Positions 24,342 to 31,628 of a stretch of 35,863 nt of DNA are shown one piece after another. The translations under genes and the position numbers were made by a program. The stretch covers positions 1 to 35,863 of the forward strand of contig CANKNP010000007.1 of assembly GCA_947483545.1 (NCBI GenBank). Direction: 5' to 3'. Every line of letters begins with the position of its first letter. The first letter of the stretch is position 1. Origin of the DNA: Deltaproteobacteria bacterium (GTDB lineage: Bacteria > Myxococcota > UBA796 > SXON01). The notes beneath the pieces are model-generated. The model was not told the origin of the DNA and ran no database searches. It saw nothing but the letters and a program-made list of their open reading frames with translations.

Positions 24342-25391
24342 CTACGCCTCGCCGGGCTCGGGCAACGGCATGCCGCGCAGATCGCGGATGCCGGACTGGT
24401 CGCGGAGACGCAAGAGCGCCTCGCGTTCGATCTGGCGAACCCGCTCGCGGGACAGGCCCATCTCCTTACCGACCTCGGAGAGCGTGCGGAATTCGCCGTC
24501 CTCCAGGCCGTAGCGACGGGTGAGCACGAAGCGCTGGCGCTCGGACAAGACGTTGTTGAACGCCTTGTTCATGCGGGTGAGCTCCTGCACGTTGATCGAC
24601 TCTTCGTCGGGGCTGACGGCGTCCTCGTCGGAGAGGAAACGCTCCAGCGGGCGAGGGCGAGGGCCATCGTCCACCGGCTGCTCCAGCGAGATGGTGTTGC
24701 CTTGGGAGAGCAGCAGCTCGGCGCGCTCCTTGTCGATCCCGACCTCTTCGGCCAAGTCCGCCACGTTGTACTCGATGCCCGCGGCCTCAAAGCGCTTCAT
24801 CGCCTTGCGCAGGTTGCGGGTCTGCTCGACGGCGCAGCCAGGCAGGCGGACAGGGCGACCGGTGTGGTCGATGGCGCGCGTCATCTGCGCGCGAACCCAC
24901 CAGCGCGCGTACGTCGAGAAGCGGATGCCGCGGTCCGGGTCGAAGCGCTTGGCGGCGCGGAGCAAGCCGATGTAGCCCTCCTGCACCAGATCCTCTTCAT
25001 CCATGAACGGGCCCGCCAACTTGCGGGCTTCTCCATGGGCAATACGCCGGCCAGACATGGCCAGGCGCCAGCGCAGCTCCTCTGCCTGCTGCCAGGCGCC
25101 TTGCGCCCGACGGGCGGGAACCTTGACGGTCTCGTCCTTGCGGGCGGCCTTGGCGACCGCGCGAACGGCCTCCTCGAGCCGATCCACGGCGCCGGCGCGG
25201 GTGCGCTCAGCCCGGTCCGGACGACGACGCAGGATGTTCTCCGCGGCATCGATGCCGGCAACGGCTTCCCGCGCGGCCTGTTCCGCCTTACGGATCTCCC
25301 GCGCGATAGTCTTCTCTTCTTCCGCGGTGAGCCGCTCAGAACGCCGACGCGCTCCGTCGGTGGATCCAGAGCTTCGGATGCGCAAGGTCAT
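24342..25391 (-). CDS. Sigma-70 family factor (group 2, RpoS/RpoH-like)
   Basis: A 349-residue sigma factor that would direct RNA polymerase to alternative promoters. Region 1.2 begins LTAEEEKTIAREIRKAEQ. Region 2 is clear: DEEDLVQEGYIGLLRAAKRF, then FDPDRGIRFSTYARWWVRAQ (core binding and -10 recognition) and RAIDHTGRPVRLP. Region 3 is NVADLAEEVGIDKERAELLL; region 4 has SERQRFVLTRRYGLEDGEF and the -35-binding helix LSEVGKEMGLSRERVRQIER. Between regions 1.2 and 2.1 about 70 charged residues are inserted (ILRRRPDRAERTRAG onwards), longer than in RpoS or RpoH. It lacks region 1.1, so it is not the primary factor. AGGAG precedes the ATG. It diverges from secG. Confidence 0.93.
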   Translation of the reverse strand: MTLRIRSSGSTDGARRRSERLTAEEEKTIAREIRKAEQAAREAVAGIDAAENILRRRPDRAERTRAGAVDRLEEAVRAVAKAARKDETVKVPARRAQGAWQQAEELRWRLAMSGRRIAHGEARKLAGPFMDEEDLVQEGYIGLLRAAKRFDPDRGIRFSTYARWWVRAQMTRAIDHTGRPVRLPGCAVEQTRNLRKAMKRFEAAGIEYNVADLAEEVGIDKERAELLLSQGNTISLEQPVDDGPRPRPLERFLSDEDAVSPDEESINVQELTRMNKAFNNVLSERQRFVLTRRYGLEDGEFRTLSEVGKEMGLSRERVRQIEREALLRLRDQSGIRDLRGMPLPEPGEA

Positions 25392-25746
25392 GGGCTCTCC
25401 TGTCGAAGGTTGGGAGACGCTTTATAGGCGCCGTTTCGCCACGAAGTTGTCAAGAACCTGTCAAGGGATGCAGGGCCTTCCGCGATGTGACGAGAAAAGA
25501 CATTGAAAAACCTGACGATCTCTGAATCGTCACCGTTTCGCCAAAGAACACGCGTTTCGCGCCCTCCGACGAATCGTTGCGTTACTTCCGTGCGCGCGAA
25601 ATTATCCAGCTTGGACCGATCTACGCCGGGTGGAACACGTGCAACCCCACGAAGCTTCCTCCAAGAGCGGCACTTTCGCCCCGCGGGACCGCGAAATGCA
25701 CCCCATCGCCCGTCGCGTTAGCACCGCGCGGCTTCTTGGAACCGCC
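25392..25746. other. 355-base intergenic region between sigma factor and secG
   Basis: The gap holds the sigma factor promoter (separate entry). On the plus strand a weak pair, TTGCGT (25577-25582) and AATTAT (25600-25605) with 17 bases between, could drive secG. The secG frame is open from 25630, but those added residues do not resemble SecG. I see no RNA gene or repeat here. Confidence 0.4.
25421..25464 (-). promoter_or_regulatory. Candidate promoter region of the sigma factor gene
   Basis: On the minus strand two TTGACA hexamers (25464-25459 and 25453-25448) lie 11 bases apart, within a tandem repeat of TTGACA-NN-TTC. TATAAA is at 25426-25421, 30 bases from the ATG. The nearer TTGACA is 21 bases from TATAAA, too long for normal sigma-70 spacing. 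TTCGTGGCGAA, an inverted repeat, sits between them. Regulated or activator-dependent use is possible. Confidence 0.45.
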
Positions 25747-26208
25747 GTGTACCCCTTCGTCATGACCCTGCACATTGTGCTCTCCGCGCTGCTCATCATC
25801 ATCATCCTGATGCAGCCGGGCAAGGGGGCCGACATCTCCTCGGCGTTCGGCGGCGGCGGCGGTACGCAGCTCTTCGGCGCTTCTGGGCCCGGCAATTTCC
25901 TCACCCGTGGCACTGGCACCATCGCCTTCTTGTTCATGGTCACGAGCATCAGCCTCGCGCTCATGGGCCCGGGCAGCGCAGGCGGCGCAGGAGAAGAGGT
26001 GGACGACGTCGCGGAAGAGGAGGAGGGCGCCGGCTTCGGCAACGCGAAGAAAGAAGCGCCTGGCGATCTGCTCGTGCCGACCCCCGGGGCTCCCGAGCTC
26101 TCAACGCCGCCGATCGAGTTGGTTCCTGCGCCGCCGCCCGCCCCCGAGGCGGTCTCGCCACCCGCCGCCCCGGCACCCTCCACGCCCGAAGCGCCCCCAG
26201 CGCCGTGA
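25747..26208 (+). CDS. secG: SecG preprotein translocase subunit with long acidic/Pro-rich tail
   Basis: SecG is the small third subunit of SecYEG and aids protein export at the inner membrane. The GTG at 25747 is chosen because MYPFVMTLHIVLSALLIIII aligns with the SecG start; the ATG at 25762 is possible. Two membrane helices flank the conserved loop (LMQPGKGADISSAFGGGGG, QLFGASGPGNFLTR), the second being TIAFLFMVTSISLALMG. The SecG core ends near residue 80; about 70 more residues follow (VDDVAEEEEGAGFG, then a Pro/Ala run such as PAPPPAPEAVSPPAAPAPS), so the protein is 153 residues long. The last four bases overlap the next gene. The tail's role is unknown. Confidence 0.9.
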   Translation: MYPFVMTLHIVLSALLIIIILMQPGKGADISSAFGGGGGTQLFGASGPGNFLTRGTGTIAFLFMVTSISLALMGPGSAGGAGEEVDDVAEEEEGAGFGNAKKEAPGDLLVPTPGAPELSTPPIELVPAPPPAPEAVSPPAAPAPSTPEAPPAP

Positions 26209-26582
26209 ACCTCCCGCTCTCGAACCCCGAGACCGTCGCCCGACTCAAGGCCATGACAGCGGGTTTTCCCGGAGTGACCACCCGGGCCATGTTCGGTCAG
26301 ACCGCGATGTTCGTCGGCGGCCAGATGGCTGGCGGCACGTGGGGCAGCACGTTCATGCTGCGGTTGTCGCCGACGGAGCGAGCGCTCGCCGATGACGAAG
26401 GGTGTACGCTTTTCGACCCCATGGGGGGTCGCCCGATGAGCGAGTACCGTGTGCTGCCGGCCGACCTGCCCGAAGACGAGGTTCTGGCCTGGGTGGCCCG
26501 GGCCGTTGCCTATACCCGTGCGCTCCCGCCCAAGGCTGCCAAGCCCGCCCGCCCCGCGAAGAAGGCCCCAAAGCGCGCGTGA
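26205..26582 (+). CDS. TfoX/Sxy N-terminal domain protein
   Basis: A 125-residue protein formed by a single TfoX N-terminal domain. Family wording includes TTRAMFGQTAMFVGGQMAGG, ADDEGCTLFDPMGGRPMSEY and VLPADLPEDEVLAWVARA. A Lys/Ala/Pro tail (AAKPARPAKKAPKRA) ends it. In gammaproteobacteria Sxy/TfoX works with CRP in competence, but lone N-domain proteins are widespread and their role is not known, so competence should not be inferred. Its GTG overlaps the secG TGA by four bases, and its TGA overlaps the next GTG in the same way, giving a coupled trio. Confidence 0.88.
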   Translation: MNLPLSNPETVARLKAMTAGFPGVTTRAMFGQTAMFVGGQMAGGTWGSTFMLRLSPTERALADDEGCTLFDPMGGRPMSEYRVLPADLPEDEVLAWVARAVAYTRALPPKAAKPARPAKKAPKRA

Positions 26583-26980
26583 AGCTCCCCCCGGTGGCCC
26601 TGGCGTTTCGGCTGACGCTCTGGTGCGCGGTGCTCTGCTGGGCGATCTGGAAGATGCGCGCGACCGAGCAGCCGATCGCGCCCATGGGCGCGCGGATCCT
26701 CGCCCGCCCGGCGGAGATCGCTGCGCCGACGCCTCGGCCGGACCCCATGTTCATCGACCCGGTCGCGATGCAGGCGGGGCTGGAACGCCTGGCCATAGAC
26801 GGCCGCGCCTGTGGGGTTTTGACCGGCAGGATCGAGGTGCAACTGGGTCCGGAGGGGCTCGTTCAGGCCCGGGTTCACGGGACCCACCCCGAGCGCGCCC
26901 TCGATTGCCTCGCCCGCGCAGCGTGGAGCGCGCCGTGGCCCGCCGGGCCCGGGGAGCTGACGGGGGAGGCGGCGCTCTGA
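26579..26980 (+). CDS. Small anchored protein with TonB/AgmX-like C-terminus
   Basis: A 133-residue protein starting at a GTG within the previous gene's stop (GTGA overlap). A membrane anchor spans about residues 7-24 (ALAFRLTLWCAVLCWAIW), followed by a Pro/Arg linker. The last 65 residues (GRIEVQLGPEGLVQARVHGT, then ERALDCLARAAWSAPWPAG) follow the TonB C-terminal or AgmX/PglI pattern: a strand pair, a single Cys, and a helix ending in tryptophan and Pro. A periplasmic domain is predicted. TonB-type proteins link inner-membrane energy to outer-membrane receptors; this one lacks a long Pro-rich spacer, so the energy role is doubtful. The function is inferred from pattern only. Confidence 0.65.
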   Translation: MKLPPVALAFRLTLWCAVLCWAIWKMRATEQPIAPMGARILARPAEIAAPTPRPDPMFIDPVAMQAGLERLAIDGRACGVLTGRIEVQLGPEGLVQARVHGTHPERALDCLARAAWSAPWPAGPGELTGEAAL

Positions 26981-27008
26981 CCGTTGTTTGCGGATACAAT
27001 CCCCCTCC

Positions 27009-28046
27009 ATGGCCGGAACTGACCACTACGAGACCCTCGGGGTGCCGCGAGATGCGTCGCCGGACGACATCAAGAAGGCCTTCCGCAAGATCGCGAAGGA
27101 GAACCACCCGGACGTCGTGGGCTCCGATGCCGAGAAACTGCAGCGGTTCAAAGACGCGAAGGATGCGTACGATGTGATCGGCGATGTGGACGCCCGCGCT
27201 CGCTACGATCGGCGCGGGGAGCGTGTCCGCATGGGCTCCGGCTTCGGCTTCTACCGGCCGCCGCCCGTCTCCCAACCGTCCGGCGCGCAAGCCCCCTCGG
27301 ACCTCGACTTGGAAGACATCTTCAACGACTTCTCGGGTGGCGCGGACTTCGGGTTCGGTCGCAAGGGCACGACGCGCTCCACCCCTCGCCAGGAGCCACC
27401 GACGCCCGGCCGAGACATTCCCCTCTTCGCCGATGTGCCCGGTGACATCGCTCAGAACGGCGGGAGCGTGACGGTGACCTACTCCCGCTTGAAGCGCGTC
27501 GAAGGCGCCCGGTCCCTCGCGCGGGTCGAGGAGCTCTGCGAGCTTCGGGTCCCGCCCGGAACCCCCCACGGCAGCACGTTGCGCGTAGACAAGATGGGCG
27601 ACGCCGGGCTCAACGGCGGGAGCTACGGGGATCTCGTCGTGGACGTGACGATCGTGCCCGCCAGGGCGAAAGGTCAGAGCGGCCGGATGAAGATGCCACC
27701 CCACGCAGCCGACCCTCTCCAAGACGAGGACACGGATGAGCAGGAGGCGCCGAAGCGGACCGAGCCGGTGGGCGAGGAGAACATCCGCGTCGATGTGGGC
27801 GTTCTCGTGGCGATGCTCGGCGGGATGGTGCGCGTGCAGACCGCGACCGGGCCGGTGAAGGTGAACGTGCCCCCGGGGACCTCGTCGGGCGCGAAGTTCC
27901 GGCTGCGCGGGAAGGGGGCTTCCGATCTGCACGGCCGGGTGCGGGATCTGGTCGCGGAGGTGCGGATCGTCGTGCCGAAGAACCTGGACGAGCAGAGCCG
28001 GGAGCTGCTGGAGCGCGTGCGGAGCTTGAACCCGGAGCTGGAGTAG
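27009..28046 (+). CDS. DnaJ-like co-chaperone, CbpA type (no zinc finger)
   Basis: A 345-residue J-domain protein that would stimulate DnaK and hand it substrates. The J domain covers about residues 5-70 (DHYETLGVPRDASPDDIKKA), with the HPD motif in KENHPDVVG at 33-35. A Gly/Phe/Pro-rich section follows, then two substrate-binding domains (RDIPLFADVPGDIAQNGG to LVVDVTIVP, and IRVDVGVLVAMLGGMVRVQT to VAEVRIVVPKNL). There are no CxxCxGxG repeats, so it is CbpA/DnaJ class B and not a full DnaJ. A charged insert (LQDEDTDEQEAPKRTEP) separates the two domains. TACAAT lies eight bases before the ATG, too close for a normal leader. dnaK and grpE are not in the window. Confidence 0.92.
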   Translation: MAGTDHYETLGVPRDASPDDIKKAFRKIAKENHPDVVGSDAEKLQRFKDAKDAYDVIGDVDARARYDRRGERVRMGSGFGFYRPPPVSQPSGAQAPSDLDLEDIFNDFSGGADFGFGRKGTTRSTPRQEPPTPGRDIPLFADVPGDIAQNGGSVTVTYSRLKRVEGARSLARVEELCELRVPPGTPHGSTLRVDKMGDAGLNGGSYGDLVVDVTIVPARAKGQSGRMKMPPHAADPLQDEDTDEQEAPKRTEPVGEENIRVDVGVLVAMLGGMVRVQTATGPVKVNVPPGTSSGAKFRLRGKGASDLHGRVRDLVAEVRIVVPKNLDEQSRELLERVRSLNPELE

Positions 28047-28091
28047 TGCTCACGCCCCGAAGTGCCTCGCCACCTCAGCCGGAGCGGAACG

Positions 28092-28182
28092 ACACCCGAG
28101 CCGAGGGCCAGCTTCGGCGGGTACTCCCGCCGAAGCTGGCCACGCGCTCGTAGTCGAGCGCATCTCGGCTCGCGGGGGGTGT
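28092..28182 (+). other. Predicted three-way-junction RNA/DNA structure before the ABC-F gene
   Basis: An outer stem pairs CGAGCCGAG (28097-28105) with CTCGGCTCG (28164-28172) and can extend with ACACC/GGTGT. It encloses a perfect 16-bp hairpin (28106-28121 with 28126-28141, loop TACT) and a perfect 7-bp hairpin (28144-28150 with 28155-28161, loop TAGT). Copy C of the interspersed element follows and overlaps the outer extension, so the two folds exclude each other at that edge. It lies 46 bases after the dnaJ-like stop. Confidence 0.7.
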
Positions 28183-28217
28183 GGGGGGCTTGCCCCCCAC
28201 AGAGCAGAGCGCTACCC
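28179..28217 (+). repeat. Interspersed GGGGCTTGCCC element, copy C
   Basis: TGTGGGGGG (28180-28188) and CCCCCCACA (28193-28201) form a perfect 9-bp hairpin with loop CTTG; GAGCAGAGCGCTACCC follows, matching copy A. It lies 25 bases before the ABC-F start codon and would fold in that gene's leader. Confidence 0.75.
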
Positions 28218-28241
28218 GCGCGGCCGCAAACCCGGGTCCTC

Positions 28242-29861
28242 ATGGTCGAGCTCTCCAACATCACGAAGCAACACGGCAGCCAGGTGCTCTTCATGGACGC
28301 CTCGCTCAAGATCAACCCTGGCGAGAAGGTCGGCCTCGTCGGACCGAACGGCGCGGGCAAGACCACGATCTTCCGGATGATCCTCGGCGAGGAGCGGCCG
28401 GACGAGGGCAGCGTGGAGCGCCCCCGAAAGCTGACGCTCGGCTATTTTCGCCAGGACTTTGCCGAATGGCGTGCCCGCAGCGTGCTGGCCGAGACCATCG
28501 CCGGGGCGGGGCCGCTCGCCGAGCTTGGAGAGGAGCTCGCGACGCTGGAGGAGCGGCTGGGGGACTGCGACGCACCCGATTACGACCGGGTGATCGAGCG
28601 TTACGGGGATGTGCAAGCCCAATTCTCCGAGCGCGGGGGCTACGACTTGGACGCCCGCGCCCGGGCGATCCTCGCGGGGCTGGGGTTCCGGGCGGAGGAG
28701 GTGGACGGCCCCATCGGCGCGCTCTCAGGCGGCTGGCGCATGCGCGTGCAGCTCGCCAGAATCCTGCTCTCCCGCCCGGAGTTGCTGTTGCTGGACGAGC
28801 CGACCAACTACCTCGACATCGAGAGCATCGTCTGGCTCGAAGGCTGGCTGCGCGACTACCCAGGCGCTGTGCTGATGACCTGCCATGATCGCGACGTGAT
28901 GAACCGTGTCGTCCGCAAGGTCATCGAGATCGACGGCGGCCGGTTCCGAACCTACGCCGGGGACTACGACGCTTACGAGCGCGCGAGGGTGCTCGACGCC
29001 GCGCAGCGCGAGGCCGAGTACGAAAAGCAGCAGGCGATGCTGGAAAAAGAGCTGCGCTTCATCGAGCGGTTCAAGAAGCAACCGAGCAAGGCCTCGCAGG
29101 TCCAGAGTCGGGCGAAGAAGATCGAGAAGATCGAGAAGATCGAGCCGCCACGGCGGCTGGTGGAGCGCACGTTCGGGTTCCGCAAGCCGGACCGCAGCGG
29201 GAACGACGTGCTCTCGCTGAAGCGGGTGAGCAAGGGCTACGGGGCGCGCGCGATTCACCGCGACGTCACGCTCATGGTCCGCAGGACCGAACGTTGGGCG
29301 ATCATGGGGGAGAACGGAGCGGGCAAGACCACGCTGCTCAAGATGATGGCGGCGGCGCTGGCGCCGGATGCGGGCGATGTGATCGTCGGCGCCTCCGTCT
29401 CGCTCGGGTATTTTGCCCAGCATCAAATGGAACAGTTGGATGGCGAGGCCACGGTTCTGGAAGAGCTGGAGGCGCACGCCCCGCGCGCGGGAATGGGCAC
29501 CCTCCGGCAGCTCGCGGGGGCGTTCGGGTTCTCCGGCGATGATGTGGACAAGCCGATCTTCGTGCTCTCCGGGGGTGAAAAAGCGCGCCTTGCCCTTGCC
29601 AAGATGCTCTACGACGCGCCCAACCTGCTGGTGCTGGACGAACCGACGAACCACCTGGATCTCACGACCAAGAAGGCGCTGGTCAAGTCGCTGGCCGACT
29701 ACGACGGCACCATCGTATTCGTGAGCCACGACCGGGCCTTTTTGCGTGCGCTCGCGACCCGGGTCGTGGAGCTGACCCCCGAGGGCCCGAGGGTCTACGA
29801 GGGGTCCTACGACGAGTATGTGCAGGCGGTCGGCCGCGAGGCGCCGGGGCTGAGGGCGTGA
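28242..29861 (+). CDS. ABC-F family ATPase (Uup/YbiT/YheS-like)
   Basis: A 539-residue protein of two ABC ATPase domains without membrane segments, as in ABC-F translation factors that bind the ribosomal E site. Domain 1 has LVGPNGAGKTTIF (Walker A), LSGGWRMRVQLARILLSRP (signature) and LLLLDEPTNYLD (Walker B). A linker rich in charge (FIERFKKQPSKASQVQSR, KIEKIEKIEPPRR) joins to domain 2, which has MGENGAGKTTLLK, LSGGEKARLALAKML and LVLDEPTNHLD. The ATG at 28242 is preferred over an in-frame start 60 codons upstream that lies in the structured leader. Housekeeping ABC-F proteins ease stalled ribosomes; resistance members protect against antibiotics, and the sequence alone does not separate these. 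The 195-base leader could allow attenuation control. Confidence 0.93.
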   Translation: MVELSNITKQHGSQVLFMDASLKINPGEKVGLVGPNGAGKTTIFRMILGEERPDEGSVERPRKLTLGYFRQDFAEWRARSVLAETIAGAGPLAELGEELATLEERLGDCDAPDYDRVIERYGDVQAQFSERGGYDLDARARAILAGLGFRAEEVDGPIGALSGGWRMRVQLARILLSRPELLLLDEPTNYLDIESIVWLEGWLRDYPGAVLMTCHDRDVMNRVVRKVIEIDGGRFRTYAGDYDAYERARVLDAAQREAEYEKQQAMLEKELRFIERFKKQPSKASQVQSRAKKIEKIEKIEPPRRLVERTFGFRKPDRSGNDVLSLKRVSKGYGARAIHRDVTLMVRRTERWAIMGENGAGKTTLLKMMAAALAPDAGDVIVGASVSLGYFAQHQMEQLDGEATVLEELEAHAPRAGMGTLRQLAGAFGFSGDDVDKPIFVLSGGEKARLALAKMLYDAPNLLVLDEPTNHLDLTTKKALVKSLADYDGTIVFVSHDRAFLRALATRVVELTPEGPRVYEGSYDEYVQAVGREAPGLRA

Positions 29862-29914
29862 CGTCGGCGAGGGGAGCGCGCGATGAATCGCACCGCTACT
29901 ACCGGGCTTGATCC

Positions 29915-29940
29915 TGTGTAGGGGCTTGCCCCCCACAAAG
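29915..29940 (+). repeat. Interspersed GGGGCTTGCCC element, copy D
   Basis: TGTGTAGGGGCTTGCCCCCC followed by ACAAAG, ending exactly at the stop codon of the minus-strand SDR gene. GTGGGGGGC and GCCCCTACAC can pair on the minus strand. It lies between the convergent ABC-F and SDR genes, so a terminator role is possible for this copy. Confidence 0.65.
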
Positions 29941-30870
29941 CTACGCCGGCCCCCCGACCCCCGCGACGATCTTCTCCGTCGCCTCCCAAAGACCAGCGGC
30001 CAACGCCTTGTCCTGCCCGTGGGCTGAGGACGTGCGGATGTTGCAATCCGCGAGGTACTCGCCGCTCACCCTCGCCATGTCCGGGTGGACCGCGGCCCAG
30101 ACTTGGGTGGCGGCGCCCTCCCCCACGGACTTCATGAACAGGGGCGAGGCGGCGAGCAGGGCGAAGCGCTCCATGGTGCTCATGTGCCGTCCGAGGTTGG
30201 TCGCGATCACGCCCGGGTGCAGCGCATTTGCGACCCGCTTGGTGCCGGCGAACCGGAGCGCCAGGCTGCGTGCGAAGAGCAGGTTCGCGAGCTTCGACTG
30301 CCCGTAGGCCTTCCACTGCCGATAGTTCCGGTCCCCCGAGAGGTTGTCCAGCTCGATGCCAGCCTCGGGGGCGTTGTTGTGCGCGCCGCTGCTCAGCATC
30401 ACCACACGACCGTCATCCGCGAGGGTGTTGACGAGCCCCGTGACGAGCAGGAAGTGCCCGACGTGGTTGGTGAAGAGCTGCTTCTCGATGCCGTGCAGCT
30501 TCTCGTGGTTCGGCAGCGCCATGATCCCCGCGTTGGCGATCAGCGCGTCGAGCCGAACACCGAGCGAGCGCACCGTCGCGACACACGCACGAACGCTGTC
30601 GGGATCGGACAGCTCGCAGGCGACCGGGATGTGTTTGGCGCCGAGCGGGGTGAGCGCTTCGCGGGCCTTCTCGACCGTCCGGGCGCTCCCGATGACGGTC
30701 GCGCCCCGCGCCGCGAGCACCCGGGCCGTCTCGAGCCCGAGCCCCGAGTTGCAGCCGGTGATCAGGATGTGCCGGCCGTTCAGATCGAGGCCGGCGGTGA
30801 CCTGCTCGGCGGTGGATCCATAGCCGAAGCCGCTGGGGCCCTTCTGGGAGAAGAGAGAGGCGAGTGACAT
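29941..30870 (-). CDS. Short-chain dehydrogenase/reductase, retinol-dehydrogenase-like
   Basis: A 309-residue SDR enzyme using NAD(P)H. The cofactor loop is ILITGCNSGLGLETARVLA (TGxxxGxG), with ANAGIMALP for the NAG motif, VVMLSSGAH giving the catalytic Ser, and AYGQSKLANLLFARSL giving YxxxK. The wording GLGLETARVLAARGATVIG and HPGVIATNLGRHM is that of the retinol dehydrogenase/WWOX-like subgroup, which often reduces aldehydes or ketones; the substrate here is not known. The N-terminal 30 residues (SLFSQKGPSGFGYGSTAEQV) are typical of this subgroup. It is a single gene, convergent with the ABC-F gene and divergent from the triple-HTH gene. Confidence 0.92.
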   Translation of the reverse strand: MSLASLFSQKGPSGFGYGSTAEQVTAGLDLNGRHILITGCNSGLGLETARVLAARGATVIGSARTVEKAREALTPLGAKHIPVACELSDPDSVRACVATVRSLGVRLDALIANAGIMALPNHEKLHGIEKQLFTNHVGHFLLVTGLVNTLADDGRVVMLSSGAHNNAPEAGIELDNLSGDRNYRQWKAYGQSKLANLLFARSLALRFAGTKRVANALHPGVIATNLGRHMSTMERFALLAASPLFMKSVGEGAATQVWAAVHPDMARVSGEYLADCNIRTSSAHGQDKALAAGLWEATEKIVAGVGGPA

Positions 30871-30938
30871 CGTAAACTCGAAGTGCCGCGGAGCTAACGC
30901 TGTCGAGGCAGGCCGCCCCTTTCTTGATAGCCCCGCAC

Positions 30939-31628
30939 ATGGTCCGTGACGCTGCCCAACGCCTCGCCGAGACGCCCGACGTGGGCGCGGTATCCGACAG
31001 TGTCATCGCCAAGCGGTTGGGCATCTCCCGGAAAACGGTGCTTGCCTGGCGCAAGCGCAAGGGGATCCGGGCGTGGGACGACCCAGCGAGGCTGGTTGTC
31101 CCAAGAGCGGCGGAGGCAGCAGAGCCTGGGCCGACCGGGAAGCGTGCAAAACCCTCGAAGCTGGACGCCTACGTGGCTCTTCTCGGGACGATGCCCGACC
31201 GGGCTGTCGCGGAGCGCGTAGGTGTGAGCCCAGAGAACGTGAGGATGTATCGTCAACGTCGGGGGATCGCTGCGGCTTGGCGAGAGGGCGAAGGCCCGCC
31301 GACTCGGGTGGAGGAGGCCCTGAGCGCCTTCGAGGCGGAGCTCGGGCGGGTGGCGGACGCGGTTGTCGCCGAACGTGCGGGTGTTTCCCGCTCCGCCGTC
31401 ACCCAGTATCGAGCGAAGAGGGGCATCGCCGCCGGCCGGGGAGACGGAGCGCCGGCACTGCCCATGAGCCCAACGGTGGCGCCTACATTCGGGTTTGAGG
31501 TGCGGGTGGGTGTGGACGCAGAAGAGGAGGTTGTGACGGTGTTGGCGCACGATGCCTCGGGAGCGGTCGCCGCCGCCGCTGCGGTCGGGGAAGTGCTTGC
31601 GCTCCGCAAGATCGGCCGCGTCCTGTAG
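30939..31628 (+). CDS. Protein with three tandem helix-turn-helix units
   Basis: A 229-residue protein; I do not know a named family. Three copies of an HTH-like unit occur at about residues 18-43, 86-110 and 138-163: VIAKRLGISRKTVLAWRKRK, AVAERVGVSPENVRMYRQRR and VVAERAGVSRSAVTQYRAKR, each followed by GI. The spacing is about 50-65 residues. Each unit reads as a DNA-recognition pair (VSxxxVxxYRxxRGI), so a repetitive DNA or RNA site is likely. The last 45 residues (FGFEVRVGVDAEEEVVTVLA, then HDASGAVAAAAAVGEVLALR) form a small alpha/beta domain of unknown role. The ATG at 30939 is preferred, with TTG at 30924 possible. The next gene starts directly at its stop. Confidence 0.75.
   Translation: MVRDAAQRLAETPDVGAVSDSVIAKRLGISRKTVLAWRKRKGIRAWDDPARLVVPRAAEAAEPGPTGKRAKPSKLDAYVALLGTMPDRAVAERVGVSPENVRMYRQRRGIAAAWREGEGPPTRVEEALSAFEAELGRVADAVVAERAGVSRSAVTQYRAKRGIAAGRGDGAPALPMSPTVAPTFGFEVRVGVDAEEEVVTVLAHDASGAVAAAAAVGEVLALRKIGRVL

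Noticed and set aside
26205..26582. Competence regulator Sxy/TfoX
   Set aside because: Only the N-terminal domain is present and no competence gene is near; lone N-domain proteins are common.
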